In this document: positions 53,158 to 63,110 of the stretch, piece after piece
Numbering within the stretch: the first letter of the stretch is position 1
Layout of the letters: each line of letters begins with the position of its first letter
Assembly: GCF_001598375.1 (NCBI RefSeq)
Contig: NZ_BCYV01000015.1
Span: 1-64,000, forward strand
Source of the DNA: Novosphingobium capsulatum NBRC 12533
GTDB taxonomy: Bacteria; Pseudomonadota; Alphaproteobacteria; Sphingomonadales; Sphingomonadaceae
Direction: 5' to 3'
Length of the DNA stretch: 64,000 bases
The notes under the pieces: generated by a model
Seen by the model: only the letters and a program-made list of their open reading frames with translations
Told to the model about the DNA's origin: nothing
The model's database searches: none
Translations under genes and position numbers: made by a program

Positions 53158-53781
53158 ATGATCACCGTCCACCACCTCAACAATTCGCGCTCGCAACGCG
53201 TGCTCTGGCTGCTGGAGGAACTGGGATTTCCCTACACGGTGAAACGCTATGAGCGCGACGCCAAGACGATGCTGGCGCCGCCCGCACTGCGCGCGGTCCA
53301 CCCGCTCGGCAAGTCCCCGGTGATCGAGGACGAGGGCCGCATCCTGGCCGAAAGCGGCGCGATCGTGGAATACCTGGTGGACAAGGCCGGCGGGCAGTTG
53401 GGCGCGCCTGCCGATGAGCAGGACGCGCTGCGCTATCGCATGTTCCTGCACTATGCCGAAGGGTCGCTGATGCCGCCGCTCCTGCTCAAGCTGGTGCTGT
53501 CGCGCGTGCCGATCATGGGCAAGCTCGCCTTGAAGCGCATCCAGCCGATGATCGACGTGCATCTCGATTTCGTCGAGCGCGAACTGGCCAGCCGGCCCTG
53601 GTTTGCCGGCCCCGCCATGACCGCGGCCGACGTGATGATGAGCTTCCCGATCGAGGCCGCCCGCGCCCGTGCCGGCCTTGACCAAACGCGGCCCCACACG
53701 ATCGCCTGGCTGGACAAGATCCAGGCCCTCCCCGCCTATCGCCGCGCGATCGAAGTGGGCGGGCCTTACGCCTATGATTGA
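53158..53781 (+). CDS. Glutathione S-transferase
   Basis: A 207-residue GST with an N-terminal thioredoxin-like half (MITVHHLNNSRSQRVLWLLEELGFPY; the glutathione segment GKSPVIEDEGRILAESGAIVEYL with its ES pair) and a helical C-terminal half (RPWFAGPAMTAADVMMSFPIEAA). AAGGAGG directly upstream fixes the start. The xenobiotic or endogenous substrate is unknown. Confidence 0.94.
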   Translation: MITVHHLNNSRSQRVLWLLEELGFPYTVKRYERDAKTMLAPPALRAVHPLGKSPVIEDEGRILAESGAIVEYLVDKAGGQLGAPADEQDALRYRMFLHYAEGSLMPPLLLKLVLSRVPIMGKLALKRIQPMIDVHLDFVERELASRPWFAGPAMTAADVMMSFPIEAARARAGLDQTRPHTIAWLDKIQALPAYRRAIEVGGPYAYD

Positions 53782-53859
53782 ATACTGCCGGCCGTCTTTC
53801 GCCTGGTTCGGGCGCGATTACGGCAAGAGGCAGGTTACGCCCAGTTGCAGCCATGCTGG

Positions 53860-54001
53860 CGTTTTGCACAAACATAACAGCTGGCCCCCGGATCAAGTCC
53901 GGGGTGACGAGAAAATATAGATGACGTAAAGACTTATCGTCACCCCGGACTTGATCCGGGGTCCAGCTTGATAACGCGCACCTTGGCTGCCGTCATCGCG
54001 C
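53860..54001. repeat. Composite palindromic element, copy 2
   Basis: Flanks and palindromic arms match copy 1 at 11685-11827 in the same orientation, while the central 28 bases are the reverse complement of copy 1. The arms lie at 53882-53908 and 53940-53969. Confidence 0.7.
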
Positions 54002-54031
54002 ATGCGGCAGCCAGCCACCCGAAATACCCCT

Positions 54032-54625
54032 TCAAATCGCCGCCGCCTTTTCATCGGCGTCGGCCTGGGTCTTTTCCTGCGGGGTGCATTCGCCCACACG
54101 GTTGGACTGGGTCGCCACGTGCATGCGCATCTGCTTGCCGCCCGGGCCGCTGCCGGTCATGTCCATGTCCATGGTGAAGTGATCGCTGCCATAGGTGCCT
54201 TTGAGCGTGATCGTCTGCGTGCTGCCGTTGTGGCCGCAGTTGAGCACGCCATCGATCTTGCCATCGGCCATGGTGAAGGTCTTGTAGCGGCAGCTCTTGT
54301 CGGCCTGGCCGAAGAAATCGCCATCGGGGCGCGCGGCCTTTTCCTTGGTCAGGCATGACCGTTCGGCGCGGGCATGGCCCATCGCGTCCTTCATTCCCGC
54401 CACCATTTCCGGCGGCATGCCGGGCATGTCGATATCGATCGCCTTGACCTGGGTGCTCCACGCGCCCGGCTGAAACTTCACCCCTGCGCCCGCCACTTTG
54501 GCCGCCACTTCACCGGCATCGGCATCCTTGGCCACCACGGCCGGCTCTTTCTTGCAGCCCGGCAGAAGAACAGCCAGGGTCAGCAGGACAGGCCCGAGCA
54601 AGGCGGATGGGGTCTTGGCAATCAT
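54032..54625 (-). CDS. DUF3617 lipoprotein
   Basis: 197 residues with a lipoprotein signal ([11 protein letters not shown]). The DUF3617 domain shows [33 protein letters not shown], four or more cysteines ([29 protein letters not shown]) and a [16 protein letters not shown] strand region. The function is unknown and the protein is probably periplasmic. GGGAGAG precedes the ATG. It is divergent from uvrB. Confidence 0.88.
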   Translation of the reverse strand: MIAKTPSALLGPVLLTLAVLLPGCKKEPAVVAKDADAGEVAAKVAGAGVKFQPGAWSTQVKAIDIDMPGMPPEMVAGMKDAMGHARAERSCLTKEKAARPDGDFFGQADKSCRYKTFTMADGKIDGVLNCGHNGSTQTITLKGTYGSDHFTMDMDMTGSGPGGKQMRMHVATQSNRVGECTPQEKTQADADEKAAAI

Positions 54626-54740
54626 CGTTACTCTCCCGTTTGGGGACATGACGCTATCACGCTCGCCGAGCCATGGCCATGGCGCGATCGGGCGGTTTGC
54701 GCCGATTGCATCTGGGCCTTGTGTTCCCCATATGTTGCCC

Positions 54741-56927
54741 ATGGCCGAAATCATCATCCGCAGGGGGCTGGAAGAGCCCGATACCTCTGGCAACTTTGTG
54801 CCGCACAAGCCGCAGCGGCCCGAGAAGCTGGAGCCGGGCCGCCCGTTCAAGGTGGTGTCGGAATATCAGCCCGCAGGTGACCAGCCGACCGCGATTGCCG
54901 ACCTGGTGGCCGGCGCGCGCGAGGGCGAGCGCACGCAAGTGCTGCTGGGCGTGACCGGCTCGGGCAAGACGTTCACCATGGCCAAGGTGATCGAGGAATT
55001 GCAGCGCCCCGCCCTTATCCTGGCGCCCAACAAGATCCTGGCGGCGCAGCTTTATGGCGAGATGAAGAGCTTTTTCCCCGAAAACGCGGTGGAATATTTC
55101 GTCTCGTACTACGATTATTACCAGCCCGAAGCCTATGTGCCGCGCTCCGACACCTACATCGAGAAGGAAAGCTCGGTGAACGAGGCGATCGATCGCATGC
55201 GCCACTCGGCCACGCGCGCCTTGCTCGAACGCGACGACGTGATCATCGTTGCCTCGGTCTCGTGCCTCTATGGCATCGGCTCGGTCGAAACCTATTCGGC
55301 CATGGTGTTCGACCTCAAGAAGGGCGAAAGCGTCGACCAGGGCGAGATCGTGCGCAAGCTGGTTGCCCTGCAATACAAGCGCAACGACCATGCCTTTCAG
55401 CGCGGCACGTTCCGCGTGCGCGGTGACAACCTCGAAATCTTCCCCTCGCACTATGAAGACACCGCCTGGCGCGTGACGTTCTTTGGCGACGAGATCGAGG
55501 AGATTGCCGAGTTCGACCCCCTCACCGGCAAGGCCGACACGCGGCTTTCCCAGGTGCGGGTCTATGCCAATTCGCACCACGTCACGCCCGGCCCCACGCT
55601 GATGCAGGCGCGCGAGGCGATCAAGTTCGAACTGGCCGAACGGCTCAAGGAGCTTCATGCCGAGGGCAAGCTGCTGGAGGCGCAGCGGCTGGAACAGCGC
55701 ACCCATTTCGACCTGGAAATGATGGCCGCCACCGGTTCGTGCGCGGGGATCGAGAACTATTCCCGCTTCCTCACCGGCCGCCTGCCGGGCGAGCCGCCGC
55801 CAACCCTGTTCGAATACCTGCCCGACAACGCGCTGCTGTTCGTGGACGAAAGCCACCAGACTGTGCCGCAGATCGGCGCGATGGCGCGCGGGGACCATCG
55901 CCGCAAGATGACCCTGGCCGAATACGGCTTTCGCCTGCCCAGTTGCATCGACAACCGCCCGCTGCGCTTCAACGAATGGGAGGCGATGCGCCCGCAGACC
56001 TTCGCCGTTTCGGCAACGCCCGGCAATTGGGAGATGGAACAGGCCGGCGGCGTGTTTGCCGAGCAGGTCATCCGCCCGACCGGGCTGATCGATCCGCCGG
56101 TGCTCATCCGACCGGTGGAAGACCAGGTGCAGGACTGCATCAACGAATGCCGCCTGACCGCGCAGAACGGCTATCGCACGCTGGTGACCACGCTAACCAA
56201 GCGCATGGCCGAAGACCTGACCGAGTTCATGCACGAGGCCGGCCTGCGCGTGCGCTATATGCATTCCGACGTCGAGACGCTGGAGCGCATTGAACTGATC
56301 CGCGACCTGCGTCTGGGCGTTTATGACGTGCTGGTGGGCATCAACCTGCTGCGCGAAGGGCTCGATATTCCCGAATGCGGGCTGGTGTGCATTCTCGATG
56401 CTGACAAGGAAGGCTTCCTGCGTTCGGAAACCTCGCTGATCCAGACCATCGGCCGCGCCGCGCGCAACGTCGATGGGCGCGTTATCCTCTATGCCGATCG
56501 CATGACCGGATCGATGGAGCGCGCGATTGCCGAAACCGATCGCCGGCGCGAAAAGCAGAACGCCTATAACGAGTTGCACGGGATCACCCCGGCCACGATC
56601 AAGCGCCAGATCGCCGATATCATCGCCGATACTGCCAGCCGCGACGGTGTGCTGGTGGACCTGGACGACGACAGCACCAACAACCTCGTCGGCCACAACC
56701 TGCGCAGCCACATCGAAGACCTGGAAAAGCGCATGCGCAATGCCGCCGCCGACCTGGAATTCGAAGAAGCCGGCCGCCTGCGCGACGAAATCCGCCGCCT
56801 GGAATCGACCGAGCTTGGCCTGCCCGAAGGCGATCGCAAGGCACCCGTGGTCGGCCGCAGCAACGAAGGCAAGCCGGGCACCCGCAAGACACGCTACGGC
56901 AAATCACAGAAGAAGTGGGGGAAGTGA
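54741..56927 (+). CDS. uvrB: Excinuclease ABC subunit B
   Basis: About 728 residues; the damage-verifying helicase of nucleotide excision repair. It has Walker A in [16 protein letters not shown], the beta-hairpin [37 protein letters not shown], motif [17 protein letters not shown], and the C-terminal UvrC-binding UVR segment ([24 protein letters not shown]). The tail after residue 700 is basic. The start may be 54732 (MLPMAEII) or 54741 (MAEIIIRRG). No uvrA or uvrC is nearby. Confidence 0.97.
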   Translation: MAEIIIRRGLEEPDTSGNFVPHKPQRPEKLEPGRPFKVVSEYQPAGDQPTAIADLVAGAREGERTQVLLGVTGSGKTFTMAKVIEELQRPALILAPNKILAAQLYGEMKSFFPENAVEYFVSYYDYYQPEAYVPRSDTYIEKESSVNEAIDRMRHSATRALLERDDVIIVASVSCLYGIGSVETYSAMVFDLKKGESVDQGEIVRKLVALQYKRNDHAFQRGTFRVRGDNLEIFPSHYEDTAWRVTFFGDEIEEIAEFDPLTGKADTRLSQVRVYANSHHVTPGPTLMQAREAIKFELAERLKELHAEGKLLEAQRLEQRTHFDLEMMAATGSCAGIENYSRFLTGRLPGEPPPTLFEYLPDNALLFVDESHQTVPQIGAMARGDHRRKMTLAEYGFRLPSCIDNRPLRFNEWEAMRPQTFAVSATPGNWEMEQAGGVFAEQVIRPTGLIDPPVLIRPVEDQVQDCINECRLTAQNGYRTLVTTLTKRMAEDLTEFMHEAGLRVRYMHSDVETLERIELIRDLRLGVYDVLVGINLLREGLDIPECGLVCILDADKEGFLRSETSLIQTIGRAARNVDGRVILYADRMTGSMERAIAETDRRREKQNAYNELHGITPATIKRQIADIIADTASRDGVLVDLDDDSTNNLVGHNLRSHIEDLEKRMRNAAADLEFEEAGRLRDEIRRLESTELGLPEGDRKAPVVGRSNEGKPGTRKTRYGKSQKKWGK

Positions 56928-56957
56928 GCGGCTGCTAACACGCCCTGGACGGAGTTC

Positions 56958-57012
56958 GATCCTCCCTCCGCAAAGCGGGGGGAGGTGGCGGCCGCAGGCC
57001 GTCGGAGGGGGG
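56958..57012. repeat. REP-like double hairpin, copy 2
   Basis: Two stems, CCTCCCTCCGC/GCGGGGGGAGG and GGCGGCCGCAGGCC, lie just after uvrB. It is the inverted form of the repeat at 46854-46904 and may end uvrB transcription. Confidence 0.68.
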
Positions 57013-57052
57013 ATGGTTGCTCACGGTGCGCATTCACGATAGCACCCGCGCC

Positions 57053-57619
57053 ATGACCATGCGCCGTTGCATTTCGCTGCTCGCCCTGTCCATCCTCGCC
57101 GCCTGCTCGCAGCAAGCCCCGGCCCCGCAGGACAGCGGCACCCCGCTCAACGCCGTGCGCGTGCCTTTGCCGGAAAGCCAGCCTTTGCCGACGGCCCCGG
57201 CGGGTAATGACAAGCCGGTCTGGGCCGGCGCGCCGGGTGGAGACAGCGTGCGTTTCGGCACGCCAGGGGCGGGGCCAGATCTTTCGCTATCGTGCCGTCA
57301 GGGGGTTCTGGTGGTAACCCGGCATGTCCCGGCCGAAGTGGGCGCGCAGGCGCTGTTTGCCCTGCAGGGACGCAAGCGCATCGTGCGCCTGGCAGTGGAT
57401 GCCACTTCGGTGCCGGGTTCGCCGGGCTATCTGTGGCAGGGCAGCCTGCCGGCGGGCGATCCGGCGGCCGAGGTGTTCGACGGGCCGTTTACCGGCACCC
57501 TGCCCGATGCCGGCAAGATCAGCGTGCCGGGCAGCGATCTGGTGCGCGCGCTGATCCGCCGCTGTGGCGCGCGCCCGGCCACGGGGGCGACACTGGCCGC
57601 GCCCCAGGCCCAGGAATGA
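57053..57619 (+). CDS. Conserved lipoprotein
   Basis: About 188 residues with the lipobox ILAAC after MTMRRCISLLALS. The mature protein contains a proline-rich linker and a beta-rich region with two cysteines (LSLSCRQG and IRRCGARP). I do not recognise the family. The start could be 57053 or 57059. It converges with the helix-hairpin-helix gene, with four bases between. Confidence 0.72.
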   Translation: MTMRRCISLLALSILAACSQQAPAPQDSGTPLNAVRVPLPESQPLPTAPAGNDKPVWAGAPGGDSVRFGTPGAGPDLSLSCRQGVLVVTRHVPAEVGAQALFALQGRKRIVRLAVDATSVPGSPGYLWQGSLPAGDPAAEVFDGPFTGTLPDAGKISVPGSDLVRALIRRCGARPATGATLAAPQAQE

Positions 57620-57623
57620 AGCT

Positions 57624-58109
57624 TTAGAGCTTCCCGAACTTGTCCTCATAGGCAGCGGTATCGCCGCTGCTCAGCAGCTTGGCCTGCTCTACCCAATTGT
57701 CGCGCGTGGGGCGGCCGGCAAAAGCGCCAAGCTGCGCATCGATGCGGGCCACGTCCTCGTCGGTCCAGGCGGCAATCTGCGCAAACTGCGTCACACCCAG
57801 GCTGGCCAGTAGCGTCTTGAGCTTGGGCCCCAGGCCCTTGATGCGAGTGAGGTCATCACCATCGGCAGCCGCCAGGGCATCGGCCGGGGGCGCAGTGGGT
57901 GGCGGCGGCACCGGAATGGCCGCAGCGGGCGGCGTATCGATCAGCGCGGTATTGCGCTGCGCAGGCGCCGCGCCTTCGGACAGGACATCGTTGAATTCGC
58001 GGCGTTCGGGTGCCTTGCCACCCCGGCGCAGCAGGAGGAACGCCACCACCAGCAGCAGCGCTACGGCGCCTGCCACCAGTTGCCAGTTGGCCTCGATCAG
58101 TTGCAGCAT
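57624..58109 (-). CDS. Membrane-anchored helix-hairpin-helix protein
   Basis: 161 residues. A transmembrane anchor (LVAGAVALLLVVAFLLL) is followed by a proline-rich linker and a C-terminal H3TH-like domain, DDLTRIKGLGPKLKTLLASLGVTQFAQIAAWT. The same domain is found at the end of some NuoE and ribosomal-associated proteins and is often called flap-endonuclease-like, but no nuclease residues are evident. Its cellular role is unknown. Confidence 0.82.
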   Translation of the reverse strand: MLQLIEANWQLVAGAVALLLVVAFLLLRRGGKAPERREFNDVLSEGAAPAQRNTALIDTPPAAAIPVPPPPTAPPADALAAADGDDLTRIKGLGPKLKTLLASLGVTQFAQIAAWTDEDVARIDAQLGAFAGRPTRDNWVEQAKLLSSGDTAAYEDKFGKL

Positions 58110-58279
58110 CGTCTAAAGTTCCATGTCGTTCATCTGACCACAAAGATCAGAAAGGCGATTCGCCATGCGGGCAAAACCGCGCCCGCCCGATGGGATCGCT
58201 GCATGACGAAGCATGCACGGCTGCGCAAGACACTTGCAGGGATCATGGCGCACGGCACACTTGCGCGCCTGGCTGGCAA

Positions 58280-59383
58280 TCAGCCGCGGGCGATGCCGCC
58301 CTGGCCGTGCTTGCGCCGCTCACGCATGCCATCGACACGACGCCCCAGGGCAATCATCGGCTTTTCGATGAAGCGGTGGGTAACATCGCTGAGCAACAGC
58401 GACCCGACGGTGACCCCGGCAAAGCCGACGACCAACCCAGCGGGTACGCCAACGGCGGCAACCAACCGGGGTTGCAGCAGGAACAGGGCGTTAAGAAACA
58501 GGAAGTGCACCAGATAGACACTGAAGCTGATCCGCCCGATCCAGGTAAACAGCGGGGATTCGATGAACGCGGGGCGTGCCAAGGCGCTGGCCAGGACCAG
58601 GCTCGCGAACACCAGATCCGCCAGAAGCGCATTGGAAGTAGCCTTGGTCAACGCCATGGCCGGCACGGCCAGCAACAGCACCCAGAACAAGGCCCGCCAA
58701 TTGACGGCGAAACGCTTTTGCAACACAGGTTCGATCAAGGCGACGGCACAGCCGCTGGCAAATGCCGGCAGGTGGACAAGAAAGAAATAGGACGCGAAAA
58801 CCGCAGCATCGGTGCCTTCCCCTGGCCCCCAGCGATCGAGCACGAGGCGCACGACCATTGCCAGCGGATAGGAAAGCGCCGCGAGCGCGAAGAATGCCCG
58901 GCGGTTGCGCATCATGGCGAACAGCAACGGGAACAGGACGTAGAACATGGCCTCTGCGCCAATGCTCCACCCGCCGGGTACCACGTAGTTGATCGATGAC
59001 GGAAACCACCCGTGGATGAACAGCAGCGTGGTGATCACCTGAAACGCATTGGGCCGCGCGGCGTAATGGAATTCACCCAGCGCGCCGAGCGCAATATACA
59101 CCGCGCCAGCCAGATAGAATATCGGAGCTATGCGGAAAAATCGCCTGGTGAAAAACTGCGCAACATCCATTCCGCGGCCGAAATAAACCTTGGTCAGGGT
59201 ATATCCGCTCACCACAAAAAAGAGCTGAACGCCTCGTTTGCCAAAATCAAAAAACTGAAGAATGCGATGAGGCAATTCAGGAAATGCTTGGGATACGTGG
59301 ACAATAATCACCAACAGGATGGCAATTGCCCGCAATCCGTCAAGATAGAGAAACTTTTCTTGACGCGCACTTGTCCCGTTCAT
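58280..59383 (-). CDS. Acyltransferase 3 family membrane protein
   Basis: About 367 residues with ten predicted membrane helices. The opening YLDGLRAIAILLVIIVHVSQAF has the catalytic-type His, and GVQLFFVVSGYTLTKVYFGR and FFRIAPIFYLAGAVYIAL follow. It is a second member of the surface-glycan O-acyltransferase family in this window, not closely similar to the one at 30633. The start at 59383 (MNGTSARQEK) was preferred to 59443. Confidence 0.88.
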   Translation of the reverse strand: MNGTSARQEKFLYLDGLRAIAILLVIIVHVSQAFPELPHRILQFFDFGKRGVQLFFVVSGYTLTKVYFGRGMDVAQFFTRRFFRIAPIFYLAGAVYIALGALGEFHYAARPNAFQVITTLLFIHGWFPSSINYVVPGGWSIGAEAMFYVLFPLLFAMMRNRRAFFALAALSYPLAMVVRLVLDRWGPGEGTDAAVFASYFFLVHLPAFASGCAVALIEPVLQKRFAVNWRALFWVLLLAVPAMALTKATSNALLADLVFASLVLASALARPAFIESPLFTWIGRISFSVYLVHFLFLNALFLLQPRLVAAVGVPAGLVVGFAGVTVGSLLLSDVTHRFIEKPMIALGRRVDGMRERRKHGQGGIARG

Positions 59384-59556
59384 CACTGCCCCACCCACAA
59401 TTTGCCCGAGAAATTTTCGTCGCCAAGGTATGCTGCAGTGCAACCATGGACCACGATCGGGCTTTATGCAAGTTTGCCGGATGCACCGTCAGGATGGGCT
59501 GGCGCAGCGCGCGGCAAGGCATCTGCCCCGCCACGCGCCGCGTCATACTGTCGTTC

Positions 59557-61710
59557 TCAGGCCGGCTCGGCCACCAGAACCGCCGCCTTCTTGCGACGGC
59601 GCCAGGCGTGGAGCAGCGGCTCGGTATAGCCGCTGGGCTGGGCTACGCCCTCGAACACCAGGTCGCATGCGGCGCGGAAGGCAAAGCTCGTGTCCCAGTT
59701 GCCTGTCATCGGCTCATAGGCCGGATCCCCGGCGTTCTGGGCATCCACCTTGGCCGCCATGCGCTGCAACGCATCCATTACCTGCGCTTGCGTACAGACC
59801 CCGTGCAGCAGCCAGTTGGCCAAGTGCTGGCTGGAAATGCGCAAGGTGGCGCGGTCTTCCATCAGACCGACATCGTCGATGTCGGGCACCTTGGAACAGC
59901 CCACGCCCTGGTCGATCCAGCGCACGACATAGCCGAGCAACCCTTGCGCGTTGTTGTCCAGCTCGGCGCGGATTTCCTCTTCTGACCAGTTGGCGCCATC
60001 GGCCAGTGGGATCGCCAGCAGAGCATCGAGCGCCGGAATGGGCCGCGCGGCGATCTCGGGGCGCAGGCCGAACACATCCACCTGGTGATAATGCGTGGCG
60101 TGCAGCGTCGCCGCCGTGGGCGAAGGTACCCAGGCGGTGTTGGCGCCTGTGCGCGGATGGGCGATTTTTTCGACAATCATGGCGCGCATGCGATCGGGCG
60201 CAGCCCACATGCCCTTGCCGATCTGCGCCTTGCCAGACAGGCCGCAGGCAAGCCCAATGCCGACATTGCGCGCTTCATAGGCGTCGATCCAGCTCGACTG
60301 CTTCATCGCGCCCTTGCGGATCATCGGGCCTGCCTGCATCGCGGTGTGGATTTCATCCCCCGTGCGATCGAGGAAACCCGTGTTGATGAACACCACGCGA
60401 TCCTTCACCGCGGCGATGCAGGCCGCCAGGTTGGCGCTGGTGCGGCGCTCCTCGTCCATCACGCCGACTTTCACGGTATGGCGCGGCAGGCTGAGCAGAT
60501 CTTCCACGGCATCGAACAGGTCATTGGCAAAGGCCACTTCTTCGGGCCCGTGCATCTTGGGCTTGACGATATAGATGGCACCCTGGCGGCTGTTGCGGTG
60601 CTGGCCCAGGCGCATCACATCGTGCATGGCAATGGCGCTGGTGATCACCGCATCCATGATGCCCTCGGGAATTTCCGATCCATCGGGCAGCAGGATGGCG
60701 GGGTTGGTCATCAGATGGCCAACGTTGCGCACGAACAAAAGACTGCGCCCCGGCAGGGCAAAGGCGGTGCCATCGGGCGCGGTCCAATCGCGATCGGGTT
60801 CCAGCGCGCGGTGCATGGTCTGGCCGCCCTTGGCGAACCGCGCGGTCAGATCGCCGCGCATCAGGCCGAGCCAATGGCGATAGGCCACCAGCTTGTCTTC
60901 CGCGTCGACCGCCGCGATCGAATCCTCCAGATCGACAATCGTGGTCAGCGCCGCTTCCAGCACGATATCGGCAAGGCCAGCCGCATCGCTGGCACCAACC
61001 GGGTGGGCCCGATCGAGCAAGAGTTCGATGTGCAGGCCGTTGTGGCGGAACAGCAGGCCGCCCGGCTTGTGCCCAACCCATTGCGCCGGATCAGCCAGGG
61101 CGGGCACGCCCTGCCCATCCCAATCGGCCCACGACCCCTGCGCCAGCGGCAGCGTGGCGTCCAGAAAAGCGCGCCCCGCCGCGATCACCGCCGCGCCGCG
61201 CGCCGCGTCATAGCCACCCGGCCGGGCGGGCGCGGCATCCAATGCGTCGGTGCCATACCAGGCATCATAGAGGCTGCCCCAGCGCGCGTTGGCGGCGTTG
61301 AGCAGAAAGCGATCGTTGAGCACGGGAACGACGAGTTGCGGCCCAGCCATGGTGGCGATTTCAGGATCGACGTCCTGCGTGCCCACGGCAAAGGGCGCAG
61401 GTTCGGGCACGATATAGCCGATCTCTTCCAGAAAGGCGCGATAGGCAGCAGGATCATGCGGCTGGCCCCGGCGCGCCACGTGCCAGGCATCGATCGCGGC
61501 CTGGATCGTCTCGCGCGTTTCCAGAAGCGCGCGGTTTACCGGGGTGAAACGCGCCACCAACCCGGCAAAACCCGCCCAAAACGCCCCGGCATCCAGCCCC
61601 AGCGGCGCCAGCACGTCGTTTTCCAGGAATGCGGCCAGCGCGGCATCCACCTGCAACCCGTCCCGCGTGATACGGGGGCGCAGGTCGGCAATTTCGGTAA
61701 ACTCACCCAT
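59557..61710 (-). CDS. glcB: Malate synthase G
   Basis: About 717 residues; condenses glyoxylate with acetyl-CoA to malate. Family segments include [71 protein letters not shown] and [16 protein letters not shown]-like sequence (here [19 protein letters not shown]). The size and these insertions mark isoform G rather than A. Isocitrate lyase is not in view. Starts at 61716 and 61710 are both possible; 61710 has better spacing from AAAGG. Confidence 0.97.
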   Translation of the reverse strand: MGEFTEIADLRPRITRDGLQVDAALAAFLENDVLAPLGLDAGAFWAGFAGLVARFTPVNRALLETRETIQAAIDAWHVARRGQPHDPAAYRAFLEEIGYIVPEPAPFAVGTQDVDPEIATMAGPQLVVPVLNDRFLLNAANARWGSLYDAWYGTDALDAAPARPGGYDAARGAAVIAAGRAFLDATLPLAQGSWADWDGQGVPALADPAQWVGHKPGGLLFRHNGLHIELLLDRAHPVGASDAAGLADIVLEAALTTIVDLEDSIAAVDAEDKLVAYRHWLGLMRGDLTARFAKGGQTMHRALEPDRDWTAPDGTAFALPGRSLLFVRNVGHLMTNPAILLPDGSEIPEGIMDAVITSAIAMHDVMRLGQHRNSRQGAIYIVKPKMHGPEEVAFANDLFDAVEDLLSLPRHTVKVGVMDEERRTSANLAACIAAVKDRVVFINTGFLDRTGDEIHTAMQAGPMIRKGAMKQSSWIDAYEARNVGIGLACGLSGKAQIGKGMWAAPDRMRAMIVEKIAHPRTGANTAWVPSPTAATLHATHYHQVDVFGLRPEIAARPIPALDALLAIPLADGANWSEEEIRAELDNNAQGLLGYVVRWIDQGVGCSKVPDIDDVGLMEDRATLRISSQHLANWLLHGVCTQAQVMDALQRMAAKVDAQNAGDPAYEPMTGNWDTSFAFRAACDLVFEGVAQPSGYTEPLLHAWRRRKKAAVLVAEPA

Positions 61711-61898
61711 GGTCATCTGCCTTTGTCATCAAAACGGGCATGGCAATGCCGGCCATCGAACCGCATCCCTATCGGATACCGGATCTGTGCCGACCTGCCT
61801 ATTGAACCTGGGGAGGAACACCCTTGTCTTGCCCGATTCGCGCCAGCTTGGCAACAGGGGTTCACCCGGCCTGCGCGAACGGCTAGGTGTGGTTTCCG

Positions 61899-63104
61899 AT
61901 GCAACAGCTTTCCGCCACCGAGCAGGCCCTGCTCGCCCCGATCAACGGAGCCCCCCTGCTCGACCAGGTTCTGGCATGGAGCGCGATCAACACCGGCACG
62001 CGCCATCTTGCCGGCCTTGCCCGCCAGGCGGCGCTCCTGGCCGATGCCTTTGCCGCGCTGCCCGGCACGGTGGAACTGGTGGCGCCGGCCCCCGTGGAAA
62101 ACGTGGCCGCCGATGGCACCGTGGGCCAGCTTGACCACGGCGCCCACCTGCTGGTGCGGGTACGGCCCAATGCGCCCCGGCGCTATCTGCTGACCGGGCA
62201 CATGGACACCGTGTTCCCGCCAGGCGATCCGTTCCAGACCACGACCTGGCTGGACGACACCACGCTGGGCGGGCCGGGCGTGGCCGACATGAAGGGCGGC
62301 ATCGCCGTGCTGCTCGCCGCTCTCACCGCGTTCGAGCGCAGTGCGGTGGCGAACCAGGTCGGCTATGACGTGCTGATCAATTCCGACGAGGAAACCGGCA
62401 GCCTGTCATCCGCGCCGCTGATCGCCCAGGTTGCCGCCGGCAAGGCGGCGGCACTGACCTATGAACCATCGGCCCTGCCCGATGGCACGCTGGCGGGCGC
62501 GCGGGCAGGCAGCGGCAACTATGCCGCCGTCATCACCGGCCGATCCGCCCATGCCGGGCGCAACCCCGATGACGGGCGCAACGCCATCGTCGCGGCGGCA
62601 GACCTGGCGCTGCGGCTCAAGGCCCTGCACCGCCCCGGCCTGTCGGTGAACCCGGCGCGGATCGATGGCGGCAGCGCCAACAACGTGGTGCCCGACAAGG
62701 CCGTGCTGCGCTGGAACATCCGCCCTGCGGCCGAGGCCGATGCACAAGGCTTTGCCGTGGCGCTGGGCGAGGCGGTAACAGAGGTGGAGCGCACGCACGA
62801 TGTGGCGATCCACGTGCACGGCGGGATCAGCCGCCCGCCCAAGCCAATAACCGAACCAGCGCTGGCGCTGTTCACGCTGGTACGCGACTGCGGCGCGGCG
62901 CTAGGGCAGCCGATCGCCTGGAAGGACACCGGCGGCGTCTGCGATGGTAACAACATCGCCGCCCTGGGCGTGCCGGTGGTGGATACGATGGGGGTGCGTG
63001 GCGGATCGATCCATTCGCCGCACGAATTCCTGATCGTGCCCTCGCTGGCAGAGCGCGCGGCGCTGTCGGCACTGGTGCTGCATCGGCTTTCCGGGGGAGA
63101 ATAG
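61899..63104 (+). CDS. M20-family amidohydrolase, possibly succinylglutamate-type
   Basis: About 401 residues. The M20/M28-type metal ligands are in LLTGHMDTVFP, GGPGVADMKGGIAVLL, INSDEETGS and the C-terminal GVRGGSIHSPHEF. The lid domain contains TGRSAHAGRNPDDGRNAI. It resembles carboxypeptidase-G2/ArgE-like deacylases. It is six bases upstream of astA, so it may supply an acyl-amino-acid hydrolysis step of arginine catabolism; that is inference from position. Confidence 0.88.
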   Translation: MQQLSATEQALLAPINGAPLLDQVLAWSAINTGTRHLAGLARQAALLADAFAALPGTVELVAPAPVENVAADGTVGQLDHGAHLLVRVRPNAPRRYLLTGHMDTVFPPGDPFQTTTWLDDTTLGGPGVADMKGGIAVLLAALTAFERSAVANQVGYDVLINSDEETGSLSSAPLIAQVAAGKAAALTYEPSALPDGTLAGARAGSGNYAAVITGRSAHAGRNPDDGRNAIVAAADLALRLKALHRPGLSVNPARIDGGSANNVVPDKAVLRWNIRPAAEADAQGFAVALGEAVTEVERTHDVAIHVHGGISRPPKPITEPALALFTLVRDCGAALGQPIAWKDTGGVCDGNNIAALGVPVVDTMGVRGGSIHSPHEFLIVPSLAERAALSALVLHRLSGGE

Positions 63105-63110
63105 CGCACC

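Noticed and set aside
60085-62193. A 702-codon frame opposite glcB
   Set aside because: Antisense shadow of malate synthase G that also runs into the M20 hydrolase region.
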